The position numbers were made by a program, and so were the translations under genes. Below the pieces are notes generated by a model, which saw only the letters and a list, made by a program, of their open reading frames with translations, made no database searches and was not told the DNA's origin. This document shows, in pieces, positions 1-8,224 of a stretch of 33,358 bases of DNA. Position 1 is the first letter of the stretch. Every line of letters begins with the position of its first letter. This stretch comes from Aureispira sp. (GTDB lineage: Bacteria; Bacteroidota; Bacteroidia; Chitinophagales; Saprospiraceae): positions 1 to 33,358 of the forward strand of contig JAAEPD010000489.1 of assembly GCA_024222455.1 (NCBI GenBank), given 5' to 3'.

Positions 1-3
1 GGA

Positions 4-176
4 TATTAAAGGTTATGCAAGTATTATTTGTAAGAGTTAAATTGTTCTTTTAAAAGAAATCATCGTTAAAGAACCTGATCCCATAGCTAAGGCTATGACA
101 CAGAACCTTCGCCTTGATTTTTTTTAAAACTCCTAATTCCCTTTCTATACAAAAATTACTTACATAGCCTTTATTA
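4..176. repeat. MITE-like inverted-repeat element A
   Basis: Non-coding element with long imperfect terminal inverted repeats. The left end (4-32, starting TATTAAAGGTTATG) matches the reverse complement of the right end (148-176, starting TAATAAAGGCTATG) at about 24 of 29 positions. In its middle, on the minus strand, are CAAGGCGAA, then a small hairpin core ATAGCCTTAGCTAT, then AACGA. The same three blocks occur in the same order in element B (31244-31408), which also has the ATAAAGGC end motif, so the two are probably diverged members of one family. No ORF or transposase is present. The left end lies so close to the window edge that the true boundary could be slightly outside. No target duplication can be judged here. 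Confidence 0.55.
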
Positions 177-241
177 GATTAGTATCTATTTTACATAGAT
201 TTTAAATATACATTATTCTAAAATATTGTTTTAATTATTGA

Positions 242-271
242 TTGGATTATCTATTTTTTTTCATTATATTG
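242..271 (+). promoter_or_regulatory. candidate promoter of the NlpC/P60 gene
   Basis: TTG at 242-244, a 20-bp spacer and TATATTG at 265-271 resemble the Bacteroidota TTTG/TAnnTTTG promoter. It would give a leader of roughly 65 nt before the ATG at 345. The -33 box is only TTG and the region is AT-rich, so chance is a real alternative. Confidence 0.35.
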
Positions 272-344
272 GGCTGTTCTGCCAATTATTGTATTGGAAG
301 AATAGAATCACTCAAAATTCCCTTATTGAAAAATCCAATTAACT

Positions 345-2003
345 ATGACTCCAGAATCCTTAATGGGTCTAAAACAGCAGTTGGAAGCATACCTCCATAC
401 TGCTAAGACATTGTACAAAATCCTTCCCTCTTTTGCCAAACGACTAATAAAAGACAAAGTAGATGAATACAAAAACCTCTTGGTTGTTGTAGAAAGAGCA
501 TTAGAAAAGCAAAAAGAACAAGAAGAAAAATGTCCTACAGATAGCACTGTTGTACCCCATACTCCTGACACTACAGCAAATATAGAAAAGGGCAAAGCAT
601 TAGAAGTTACGCTAAATGAAACCAAAGCATTGTTGGGCAGTTTAGCTCCTGACGAAAAAGGCAAATACTTATTAATAACTTATACTGGCGGAAAACTAAA
701 GACTGCTCAGAAAGCTATAACTGACTGGGATAGGGAGTATACTGCTTTGGGCAAAGATCTAATGGCTGCTCTGGATAAGGCTGTCCCCCAGCTAAAATCA
801 CTGATCAAAAAGCTAAAACCACAAATAGATAATGTACTCAAAAATGCAACGGAACAAAAAAGTGAAGCTGCTAAAAATGTGGATGCTTTAGATAAAAAAT
901 ATACCAAACTCCAAAGCTATATCAAAAAAGTAGATGCTTTGATAGAAAAGCATAAGGCTGCTACTGCCCCTGAAATAACGGAAGCAGAACGTTGTGAACT
1001 CTTGAGTTATGGTATCCTGATGCAGGACTTTGTAGCCGTAGTTGACAAAACTACAGATACGATTGTAGCAGAACTGTTCAAAAAACATAGTTTTCCTGCA
1101 AAAGATCAACTAGAAAAACAATTGACAGAACGTGAGCAAAAGGTCAATGAGTTGCTCAAGAAAGCTCAAATAAAAGTTAGTAAAAATGACTTGGGGCTGT
1201 CTGAAGAGCAAGTGACCGAAAAGATGGATAAAATCTTTAAGGCCTTTGATGAATTGGTGGTTGAAGTAACAATCAATGATAAAAAACAAGAGGTTGGTGT
1301 TCAGACACCTTACCATATTGGGAAAGGCGTAAAATCGGGCAAAGGGGACCCTGTTCAACTCCAAAAATGGTTGCAAGAACAGGTAAATTCTAGTAGTAAG
1401 ATTAAAAAAGAAATTGCCAAAAAGAAAGGTGTTGATCTAGAGAAAGAACTCAAAGAACTAGGGACTTATTTGCGTAAGTATATGGATGACAACAAAGCTG
1501 GTATTGACTGTTCTGGTTTTGTGACACAGGTATTCAATCATATAGCGGATAAGGATGGTGATGTGGAACGTGGTAAAGATGATGTATTCAACCCTATATA
1601 TGTACAGTCTACAGAGCTTTCTACCCTCAAATATGGCGAGAAAGAGGTAGTTAAAGATAAGGCTACTTTAACGAATAAGTTAGATGTCCCGAATGGATCT
1701 CAAACCTTTGTAAAGATCAAACCTACTGAGGTTAAAACTGGAGATACCTTGTATTACCACAATGCTGATGGTGTTGACCATATTCGGGTAGTTCGTGATG
1801 TAAAATATGTTGGAAATGTGGTCTTTTATACCATCTATGAATCGGCAGGTGGCTCTGGCCCTAGAGAAAAACGTTGGAAATACGAAAATGACCAACTCTA
1901 TCAATTAGATGGTGAAACATGGAAACGCAAAAAACATAATCACTTTTCGAGATGGACTAAAATGGATAATAAAGATGGTGTGCCTAAATTGGCTATGCCT
2001 TAG
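345..2003 (+). CDS. coiled-coil protein with C-terminal NlpC/P60-like cysteine peptidase domain
   Basis: 552 residues. Residues 1 to about 320 are strongly charged, Lys/Glu-rich and predicted from composition to form long helices or coiled coils. The C-terminal third has the NlpC/P60 hallmark DCSGFV with candidate catalytic Cys389, and a GVDHIRVV block with candidate His479. The Asp-Cys-Ser-Gly-Phe-Val motif and the downstream GDTLYYHNADGVDHI segment are what that family uses to cut peptidoglycan gamma-D-Glu-diamino acid bonds or related amides. About 85 residues separate the Cys and His, more than in a minimal domain, so there is an insertion. There is no signal peptide or membrane segment, which is odd for a wall hydrolase and fits either a cytosolic amidase or an effector delivered by another route (inference). 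A bidentate hairpin terminator follows. Activity and substrate are unknown. Confidence 0.75.
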   Translation: MTPESLMGLKQQLEAYLHTAKTLYKILPSFAKRLIKDKVDEYKNLLVVVERALEKQKEQEEKCPTDSTVVPHTPDTTANIEKGKALEVTLNETKALLGSLAPDEKGKYLLITYTGGKLKTAQKAITDWDREYTALGKDLMAALDKAVPQLKSLIKKLKPQIDNVLKNATEQKSEAAKNVDALDKKYTKLQSYIKKVDALIEKHKAATAPEITEAERCELLSYGILMQDFVAVVDKTTDTIVAELFKKHSFPAKDQLEKQLTEREQKVNELLKKAQIKVSKNDLGLSEEQVTEKMDKIFKAFDELVVEVTINDKKQEVGVQTPYHIGKGVKSGKGDPVQLQKWLQEQVNSSSKIKKEIAKKKGVDLEKELKELGTYLRKYMDDNKAGIDCSGFVTQVFNHIADKDGDVERGKDDVFNPIYVQSTELSTLKYGEKEVVKDKATLTNKLDVPNGSQTFVKIKPTEVKTGDTLYYHNADGVDHIRVVRDVKYVGNVVFYTIYESAGGSGPREKRWKYENDQLYQLDGETWKRKKHNHFSRWTKMDNKDGVPKLAMP

Positions 2004-2068
2004 TTAGATATTAGATTTCTAGATGTTCGTATTTAGGATATTGAGTCTGCTAGACAGAACTTATAGAC

Positions 2069-2106
2069 TAGGCATTGGGTTGATATAACTTGATGCCTAT
2101 TTTTTT
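2069..2106 (+). terminator. hairpin terminator between NlpC/P60 and ATP-grasp genes
   Basis: TAGGCAT (2069-2075) pairs with ATGCCTA (2093-2099), with an inner GTT/AAC pairing, followed by seven T (2100-2106). It ends only 11 bp before the ATG of the next gene, so it either terminates the upstream gene or acts as a leader attenuator. Confidence 0.6.
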
Positions 2107-2117
2107 ATTAGATCAGA

Positions 2118-2915
2118 ATGATGAATATACACTGGATTATACAAGAAAACCTAACTAAAGAGAGTTTGGTGAAAGAACTACAACAAGCTGTGGAGGCTGA
2201 TGGAGCTTATGCTGATTTGATTAAAATCATACCTTTTTCGGAAGAGTTGCCTGAAATTTATAGCCAGAATCGTTTTAATATCTTTTATGGCTCTACCACA
2301 CTTATGCTTAATGCTGCTAAACGGTATCCTCAAGGTGTTTTTTATGATGCTACTACTTTTCAGATGGATAGTTATCTCCACCACTGGGGGAATGAAATGC
2401 TCAATGCTCAAGCTAAACTGATTACTTTAGGTCAGTTTTCGCAAGAAGATATAAACCCCACCAAAGAGTTTTTTGTGCGTCCTAACGACGATGCTAAAGG
2501 ATTTAGTGGCCAAGTAGTTGATTTTGCTACTATTCAGCAATGGGTAGCCCAATATGATCCTAACAACTATTCTGTAATTCAACCTAATTTAGAGATAATA
2601 GTAGCTCCACCACAAAATATCCATAAAGAATGGCGCAATTTTGTGGTGGATGGCAAGGTCGTTTCTGCTAGTCGGTATTTACTCAATGGGCAGCTCTCCA
2701 AATCTTCTGAAGATATTCCTGATGAAATGTTGGCTTACACAGAAGCTCGCTGCCAAGAGTTCATGCCACATCCTATTTTTGTTATGGATATTGCCTTATG
2801 CAATGGTCAGTACAAAGTGATTGAGTGCAACTGTTTTAATGGCACTGGTTTTTATGACCATGATATTCCTACTATTGTGCAGGCTGTAAATGGTTATATT
2901 CGCAAAAAACTCTAG
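2118..2915 (+). CDS. ATP-grasp domain protein, R2K clade family 3 (former DUF4343)
   Basis: 265 residues, whole-length match to the R2K-clade ATP-grasp fold as I know it. Visible motifs are FVRP (119-122) with a following Lys127, EWR (171-173) with FVVDGK (Lys180), the metal-binding Asp224 in VMDIAL, and the IECNCFNGTGFY block (Glu236, Asn238) closing the active site. ATP-grasp enzymes activate a carboxylate with ATP and join it to an amine or thiol. R2K members, the group containing eukaryotic CDC123, are predicted to act on peptides or proteins, but the substrate here is unknown. Two ATGs stand at 2118 and 2121; either could be used. It is cytosolic. The neighbour upstream is an amidase-like peptidase, so a ligase/amidase pair is possible, but the hairpin between them argues against simple co-transcription. 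Confidence 0.82.
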   Translation: MMNIHWIIQENLTKESLVKELQQAVEADGAYADLIKIIPFSEELPEIYSQNRFNIFYGSTTLMLNAAKRYPQGVFYDATTFQMDSYLHHWGNEMLNAQAKLITLGQFSQEDINPTKEFFVRPNDDAKGFSGQVVDFATIQQWVAQYDPNNYSVIQPNLEIIVAPPQNIHKEWRNFVVDGKVVSASRYLLNGQLSKSSEDIPDEMLAYTEARCQEFMPHPIFVMDIALCNGQYKVIECNCFNGTGFYDHDIPTIVQAVNGYIRKKL

Positions 2916-2927
2916 AGATTTTAAATT

Positions 2928-3347
2928 CTATTTGTGACTTACTTTATATTTCAAACCTTCTGCAAAAGGAGTTTGAACGGAGAATACAGCCGTTCTGTGT
3001 GACTTGAGCATTCCCATAGGGATAAAATCAAAAGGCAGCTTAACTTCTGCTTTTTCACCTTTAGCACCAATCAGCATAGTTAGCACAATAGGTTCTTTGA
3101 TATAGATAGGGTAAGGTCTGTTATTTTTAACATAGAATGCTATTATAAATCTCTTTTCTACAGGACTAGTAGTCAAGGTTTTCTCTGGGTTTGAATAAAA
3201 CTTATCTTGTTTGATCTTATAGCTGATTGTGAAATCTCCATTGACCTCTAGTAGTTCAAAATCATCATAAAATGCTTTTATTTCTTGTGCTTCTACTGTT
3301 GCAGACAATAATAAGATTGAGGTTAGAATTAGTATTAACATTTTCAT
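2928..3347 (-). CDS. small secreted protein of unknown function
   Basis: 139 residues with a clear signal peptide ending TVEAQ at about residue 21. The mature part is mostly predicted beta strand, with alternating hydrophobic residues and no motif I recognise. It is the last gene of a minus-strand operon: its start is 12 bp from the stop of the DUF4249 lipoprotein gene, which in turn follows a TonB-dependent receptor. It converges with the ATP-grasp gene, leaving 12 bp between the two stop codons. The context suggests a periplasmic or cell-surface helper of the receptor/lipoprotein pair, which is an inference. Confidence 0.7.
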   Translation of the reverse strand: MKMLILILTSILLLSATVEAQEIKAFYDDFELLEVNGDFTISYKIKQDKFYSNPEKTLTTSPVEKRFIIAFYVKNNRPYPIYIKEPIVLTMLIGAKGEKAEVKLPFDFIPMGMLKSHRTAVFSVQTPFAEGLKYKVSHK

Positions 3348-3359
3348 GGAAAGTTGTTT

Positions 3360-4130
3360 TTATAGTTTTAGAATTAAGGTATCTCGATCAATGGAGGCAG
3401 CCCCCCAATAGCCCAATGCTCCTCCTTTTATATTACTTTCAGGATTGTAAGGCACACTAGACAAAAGCCCCTGTTCTATTACCTCCTTCAGTTGGCTGTA
3501 ATAGGTATAGGTATGTTTGGGTATATGCCAGAGTTCTACTACAATAGTGTCTCCATAAGCTATAGCCTCGCGCTTAAAGTTATAGATTTTCGTTTTACCC
3601 TCAAAATTAAGATCTCTTAATACATACAAACGACTCTCTTGAATATCTCCATTTCGATAAAATCGTAATCTATAAAAATTTTGTTCACCTATTGGGTCTT
3701 CAAATTTGCAACGAATATAGGCTGAACTATCATTATTTATTTTAACATCTACTTCCTTAATCTTGATTTGTTTAGGCAATATTGTTTTTGCAGTATACGT
3801 CTCCTCCTTGTGTTGAATAGTTAAATTATATTCTTGCCCAATCTGAGCTGTCCAAGCTACTGACTCATAATGCCCATTTTGATCAAGAGTTAATAGTATT
3901 GTAAGCCCTGTACTGTCTTTGATTTGAACAGTTGCATCATTAATTGCTTCATAAGCATCCAGCTCATAAAAATCACCACTTCTATGAATATCTATAGATT
4001 GAATAGGTTCATTAGTCAAGAGCCCTTCTATCACTATAGGTTGTTCATCATTTTGAAGGGCTACTTGGATTTTATCCTTACAGGAGGTCAATGTTATTAT
4101 GACAAATATGTAATATTTAATATTGTGCAT
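3360..4130 (-). CDS. DUF4249 family lipoprotein
   Basis: 256 residues. The N-terminus ends in a lipobox (LTSC, Cys17), so the protein is lipidated after export. The charged residues just after the Cys (KDK) are compatible with the Bacteroidota surface-export signal, though that is weak. The domain has features of DUF4249: an early IVIEGLLTNEP strand, TVQIKDSTG, and a C-terminal GGALGYWGAAS block. DUF4249 lipoproteins are regularly encoded next to a CarboxypepD_reg/TonB-dependent receptor and are thought to sit over the barrel as a substrate-capturing partner. This gene is 16 bp downstream of such a receptor and somewhat short for the family. Substrate unknown. Confidence 0.8.
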   Translation of the reverse strand: MHNIKYYIFVIITLTSCKDKIQVALQNDEQPIVIEGLLTNEPIQSIDIHRSGDFYELDAYEAINDATVQIKDSTGLTILLTLDQNGHYESVAWTAQIGQEYNLTIQHKEETYTAKTILPKQIKIKEVDVKINNDSSAYIRCKFEDPIGEQNFYRLRFYRNGDIQESRLYVLRDLNFEGKTKIYNFKREAIAYGDTIVVELWHIPKHTYTYYSQLKEVIEQGLLSSVPYNPESNIKGGALGYWGAASIDRDTLILKL

Positions 4131-4146
4131 AGATTTAGGTGCTTTT

Positions 4147-6459
4147 CTAGAACTTAAAATTCCAAGTAAGAGAAGGAATAATCGTGGTTAGGGAATAACG
4201 AACAGCATCAAATTGATTAGGATTATTTTTATTTTCTTCGAACAAAACCATAAAGGTATTGCGTCTAGCATATACATTATATATAGATAAATTAAAATCG
4301 GACTGAAAGCGTTTTTTTAGCTTAAAATCATAGGTCAAACCTATATCCCACCGATGATAATCGGGTATTCGGTGACCATTTCGTTCCGAAAATAGCAATA
4401 CTCTATGGCCATCTATTTTATAGCTTCCGCTAGGATAGGTGACAGCATCACCTGTTCGGTAAGTCCAAGTGGTTGCTATTGTCCATCTAGGATGAATTTT
4501 GTATTGTAATACAATGGATAAATCGTGCGTTCTGTCTTGAGTAGCAGGAAACCATTTGCCCTCATATATTTTGGGGAATGAGCGCTCTGTTTTGGCTAAG
4601 GTATAAGCTAACCAACCTGTAAATTTGCCTTGTGCTTTTTTGAGTAAGAAATCAACTCCATAAACCCTCCCTTTACCATAAACTAGTTGTGACTCTATAT
4701 AAGGATTCAAAAAGATATTAGCTCCATTTTTATAATCAACTTGATTTTGGAGTAGCTTGAAATAAAGCTCAGTTTTCAACTCCAATCCCCATTTATCTGA
4801 CATAAACTTGTAGCCTAAACTCCATTCATCTGTTATTTGTGGTCGGACACTTTGGCTACTAGGCAGCCACAAGTCAGTTGGTAAACCGACTGTAGCACTA
4901 GAAACCAAATGCACATACTGATACAACCTAGAATACATACCATATACATTATGTTCTTCTGTTGGTTGGTACCATAACCCTACTCTAGGAGCTAATCCAT
5001 GATAGGTTTGATAAACTTTGCCTGCTTTGTAGGCAATAGTGTCTTCCACTTCTAGATATTCATCAAAAGTATAATAATCTGTTGGGCCTAATGCATTAAA
5101 AAGGTTATAACGTAGTCCTATTCTTAGATTAAATTTGGGCTGAATTTGCATTCGACTGCTCACAAATACATTGCTTTCTAGAGCTTGTTTAGCAGCAATG
5201 GTAAAACCAGGATTTGTATCTGAATTTTTGATCAATTTGCCAGGTTCAAAACGTCTAAATAATACTCCTCCTCCAAATTTCAGTTCATATTTATCAGGGG
5301 CAATCTGATAATGAAATTCTTGTTTGAATTGCCCTTCTTGCAAACCTGCTGCAATTCGTGTATTACTTTTGTTAAACCGTTCTATTTTATAATCAAAATT
5401 GCTATAAGTCAACATTGTTTTAGACAAAAACTGATCATTAAATAGGTGATTCCATTGTAGCGTAGCAGCTAGGTTGCCCCAATCAATTCCAAAGTTTTCA
5501 AAAAACAATACTCGATCTCGTCCATAATAACCCGAAATTTTCAAAACATCTTTTGAGCTAGGCTGATAATAGCCTGCTAATGTCAGGTCATAAAAATAAA
5601 CCTCATTGTTTCTAAGCTCTTCATCTTTGAGCATTTTTAGGTATAAATCTAAATAACTCCTGCGTCCAGAAATCAGCAAAGCACCTTTCTTTTTGGGCAA
5701 AGGTATGTTGATGGCTAATTTGGCTGTAATTAGTCCTAAAGATCCTGAAAATCCAAATTGATCAGACTCTCCCCTTTTAGGATCTACTTGTAATATAGCA
5801 GAGGCTCGACCTCCGTACTGACTAGGCAACCCACTGTACCAAAAAGACATTAGGCTAACAATATCTGTATTAAAAATAGAAAAGAAACCTAAAGCATGCG
5901 AAGGACTATAAACAGTAGCTTCATCAAAAAGCACTAGGTTTTGATCAGAATTCCCACCTCTTATGAATAACCCTGTTCCTCCATCGTTGGCCATACTTAT
6001 TCCATTGGTCAAAGTGGCTATTTTTAGCATGTCTTTCTCCCCCATCAAGGAGGGCAAGTTTTTAATCTCTGCTGCAGAAAAACTTGTTCCTATAGAACTA
6101 GCTTCTTTAGATAAATCATCTTTTGCTTCTACCACTATCTCATCTACCTCATTGGACAGTAACTCTAGTTGGATATTCAACACTTGATGAGATGTATCAA
6201 TTTTTATTAGTTGTTCAATGGTTGCATAACCAACATAAGAATATTGTACACTGTATTCCCCTTTGACTAGTTCTAAATGGTACATGCCTTCAATGTCTGA
6301 GCTTACACCTTTTTGAAGTTTATCTAGCCAAATATTTGCAAAAGGAATCGGTTCTTGAGTTTTAGCGTCTACTATTTGTCCAGACAAGACCTGAAAATCT
6401 TGTGCAGATAGTCTTGCTATTAGGACAAAAAAACAAGCAATAGTTAGTATATTTGACAT
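4147..6459 (-). CDS. TonB-dependent outer-membrane receptor with CarboxypepD_reg-like N-domain
   Basis: 770 residues. A signal peptide (1-20, ending LSAQ) is followed by a carboxypeptidase regulatory-like beta domain (about 24-105; SGQIVDAKTQEPIPFANI), a plug domain (about 125-240; with LFIRGGNSDQNLVLFDEA and the SQYGGRASAILQV end motif) and a 500-residue beta barrel ending in aromatic WNFKF, as expected for BAM-inserted barrels. It imports a substrate through the outer membrane using energy from TonB. It starts a three-gene operon with the DUF4249 lipoprotein and a small secreted protein. There is no SusD homologue, so it is not a classical glycan (SusCD) locus. The exb/tonB operon at 16509-19444 could supply energy. 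Substrate cannot be inferred. Confidence 0.9.
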   Translation of the reverse strand: MSNILTIACFFVLIARLSAQDFQVLSGQIVDAKTQEPIPFANIWLDKLQKGVSSDIEGMYHLELVKGEYSVQYSYVGYATIEQLIKIDTSHQVLNIQLELLSNEVDEIVVEAKDDLSKEASSIGTSFSAAEIKNLPSLMGEKDMLKIATLTNGISMANDGGTGLFIRGGNSDQNLVLFDEATVYSPSHALGFFSIFNTDIVSLMSFWYSGLPSQYGGRASAILQVDPKRGESDQFGFSGSLGLITAKLAINIPLPKKKGALLISGRRSYLDLYLKMLKDEELRNNEVYFYDLTLAGYYQPSSKDVLKISGYYGRDRVLFFENFGIDWGNLAATLQWNHLFNDQFLSKTMLTYSNFDYKIERFNKSNTRIAAGLQEGQFKQEFHYQIAPDKYELKFGGGVLFRRFEPGKLIKNSDTNPGFTIAAKQALESNVFVSSRMQIQPKFNLRIGLRYNLFNALGPTDYYTFDEYLEVEDTIAYKAGKVYQTYHGLAPRVGLWYQPTEEHNVYGMYSRLYQYVHLVSSATVGLPTDLWLPSSQSVRPQITDEWSLGYKFMSDKWGLELKTELYFKLLQNQVDYKNGANIFLNPYIESQLVYGKGRVYGVDFLLKKAQGKFTGWLAYTLAKTERSFPKIYEGKWFPATQDRTHDLSIVLQYKIHPRWTIATTWTYRTGDAVTYPSGSYKIDGHRVLLFSERNGHRIPDYHRWDIGLTYDFKLKKRFQSDFNLSIYNVYARRNTFMVLFEENKNNPNQFDAVRYSLTTIIPSLTWNFKF

Positions 6460-6521
6460 TGTATAGGAGCTATTTTGAACTTTATATGGACTTCAAAGCA
6501 TTGAATAATATATATTCCGTT

Positions 6522-6529
6522 CAAAGTTA
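6522..6529 (-). promoter_or_regulatory. candidate -7 box for the TonB receptor operon
   Basis: On the minus strand TAACTTTG matches the Bacteroidota -7 consensus TAnnTTTG exactly, 63 bp before the ATG. No convincing TTTG lies about 20 bp upstream, so only half of the promoter is supported. Confidence 0.4.
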
Positions 6530-6566
6530 TATTCTTAATTTTATTATTATTAAAAGTAGTTATATT

Positions 6567-7010
6567 ATGATAAAAAATCTTATCACCTTAGTTGTTGTTT
6601 TTGTGATTGGTTGGTTAGCTTATACACAGTTTTTTGGAACTGATAAAGAAAAAGAACAAGGTCGTGCATTGATTGGCAGTGCCAAGCAAACATTTGGAAT
6701 TGTAGTAGATATTTTCAAATCTGAAGGTGAAAAATTCCAAAACGGTACTTATGATGATGCAATTAATAAGTTAGGTAAAGTTTTAGATGATTTGCGTTCT
6801 GCAGACAAAAAAGGTGATTATCAGGATCGTATTGCTCAACTGGTAACAGAGAAAAAACGATTAGAAGAAAAGTTAAAACCAGAAGAAACTCCTGATGGAC
6901 CTAAAGAAAGAAGTTTAGTTCCAGAAAACAAACAGACTGAAGATGATCTCAAAAAGTTGACTGATGAGGTGAATCAACTCTTGGAAGATATGGATAAAAA
7001 TGTAAAATAA
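6567..7010 (+). CDS. membrane-anchored coiled-coil protein
   Basis: 147 residues from the ATG at 6567. An in-frame ATG at 6453 would add 38 residues with no cleavable-signal character and would overlap the divergent receptor gene start, so I prefer 6567, which puts the hydrophobic segment (about residues 3-23, LITLVVVFVIGWLAYTQFF) at the very N-terminus. The rest is highly charged (Lys/Glu/Asp), predicted helical or coiled coil, with no catalytic motif. The single N-terminal anchor suggests an inner-membrane protein with a periplasmic or cytoplasmic helical tail. It has its own terminator at 7035-7069. Function not recognised. Confidence 0.7.
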   Translation: MIKNLITLVVVFVIGWLAYTQFFGTDKEKEQGRALIGSAKQTFGIVVDIFKSEGEKFQNGTYDDAINKLGKVLDDLRSADKKGDYQDRIAQLVTEKKRLEEKLKPEETPDGPKERSLVPENKQTEDDLKKLTDEVNQLLEDMDKNVK

Positions 7011-7034
7011 ATCTGCTATCAGTAGGTTAAAAAA

Positions 7035-7069
7035 ATGCTATTATATTCAGTTATAATAGCATTTTTTTT
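7035..7069 (+). terminator. rho-independent terminator
   Basis: An 11-bp stem (ATGCTATTATA at 7035-7045 with its complement at 7052-7062) and a 6-nt loop, followed by eight T. A-tracts precede it, so it may also work in the other direction. Confidence 0.8.
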
Positions 7070-7123
7070 GGCCGCATATTCAAAACTACTATCCATTACT
7101 CATGGGAGTTTCTTATATTTTGT

Positions 7124-7131
7124 TATATTTG
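7124..7131 (+). promoter_or_regulatory. candidate -7 box of the TPR gene
   Basis: TATATTTG matches TAnnTTTG exactly, about 115 bp before the ATG at 7247. A second similar box (TATATTTT) starts at 7114. No clear -33 TTTG is seen, so support is partial. Confidence 0.35.
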
Positions 7132-7246
7132 GGAGTTAATCAGGAAGTTATGGAAAAAATAAATATTCTATCAGGTAACATTTATACATTCTTCTTCATA
7201 AAGAACTGAGACAATAGATTTAAGACAACTCTGAAACGTTCCGAAT

Positions 7247-8134
7247 ATGCTCAACCCAAAACAAATAAATGATTTAGAAAAATACTCAAACCGATGTTTG
7301 TCCAAAGAAGATAAACGCAAGATTGAGCAGCAAATGCAAAGCGATGCTGATTACAAGCAAGAGGCAAAAACATACCTAGATATCTTTGGTGGTTTTAATG
7401 GGCTTGCTGTAGATAAGGTAAAATCCGACATAGATGGTTGGGAGCAAAAACATAAAAATCAAGTAGGTAGAGTTATTCCTATGCGTAGAAATTTTATGCG
7501 ATATGCAGCTGCAGCCGCAATAATTTTATTGATGGTGCCGTTAGGATATATAGGGTTGCAAAATGTGGAACCCGAAAGTTCCAATGATCTTTATGTTGCA
7601 TATTTCAGTCCTTCTACTGCTGATATTATGGATATGACCTCACGTACAGGTACAATGAATCCTATGGATGCTATTGATAATACTGATGAGACAACTGAAG
7701 AAACACCTTCTACAGCAACTGCAACAGAAAAAACAACTGAAGATGATATTGACGCTGAAGGATTAAAGTTAACACTAGGAAAAGGTATAAAAGCTTATAA
7801 TGATAAAAATTACAAAGATGCTTCTAAATACTTTTCAGCCTATGTTGATGGTTCTACACAAGCTCAAACTACAGAAGTAAAACTTTATTTAGGTATTGCC
7901 TTATTGGCAGAAAACCAAGTAGACAGAGCAGAACCTTACTTTAAAGATCTTGTCAAAAATGCAGGATTAAAAGAAGAAGCAGAATGGTACTTAGCATTGA
8001 CATACTTGCGTGGTAACAAAATACCTAAAGCTAAAAAAACCTTAAGCAGAATTATCAATCAAAAGCCTGAACACCCTTTTCAAGAGAAGGCTCAAGCTCT
8101 TAAAGATAAAATTGCTAAACATAACTTAAAATAA
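7247..8134 (+). CDS. anti-sigma-like transmembrane protein with C-terminal TPR domain
   Basis: 295 residues. Residues 1-80 are a soluble helical head typical of Bacteroidota proteins in the anti-sigma/zf-HC2 position (MLNPKQINDLEKYSNRCLS, then EQQMQSDADYK). One membrane segment follows at about 85-104 after basic residues, then a Thr/Glu/Asp-rich linker (about 130-170), then two to three TPR-like helix pairs (about 175-290; GIKAYNDKNYKDASKYF, LGIALLAENQVDRAEPYF, WYLALTYLRGNKIPKAKKTL). The topology places the TPRs in the periplasm. No ECF sigma-factor gene is next to it, so calling it an anti-sigma factor would overstate the evidence. It may scaffold envelope protein complexes. It is monocistronic, with a terminator at 8162-8195. 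Confidence 0.7.
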   Translation: MLNPKQINDLEKYSNRCLSKEDKRKIEQQMQSDADYKQEAKTYLDIFGGFNGLAVDKVKSDIDGWEQKHKNQVGRVIPMRRNFMRYAAAAAIILLMVPLGYIGLQNVEPESSNDLYVAYFSPSTADIMDMTSRTGTMNPMDAIDNTDETTEETPSTATATEKTTEDDIDAEGLKLTLGKGIKAYNDKNYKDASKYFSAYVDGSTQAQTTEVKLYLGIALLAENQVDRAEPYFKDLVKNAGLKEEAEWYLALTYLRGNKIPKAKKTLSRIINQKPEHPFQEKAQALKDKIAKHNLK

Positions 8135-8161
8135 TATCTTAAGAAGATACTAAAATATTTA

Positions 8162-8195
8162 AAAAGGCTTGCTTTTGGCAAGCCTTTTGTTTTTT
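8162..8195 (+). terminator. rho-independent terminator
   Basis: Stem AAAAGGCTTGC (8162-8172) with its complement at 8178-8188, loop TTTTG, then a T-rich tail. It lies 27 bp after the stop of the TPR gene. Confidence 0.85.
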
Positions 8196-8224
8196 ATGCA
8201 ATTGTGGCTTTAACACTATCTTTT

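Noticed and set aside
345-2003. Possible phage lysin or tail protein
   Set aside because: No phage structural, holin or integrase genes are nearby, and the neighbours are chromosomal envelope genes.
6453-6566. Upstream ATG for the membrane-anchored coiled-coil gene
   Set aside because: It would add 38 residues without signal character and overlap the start of the divergent receptor gene; the ATG at 6567 places the membrane helix at the N-terminus.
7247-7500. Classical zf-HC2 anti-sigma factor
   Set aside because: No HxxxCxxC zinc motif is visible in the head domain and no sigma-factor gene is adjacent.
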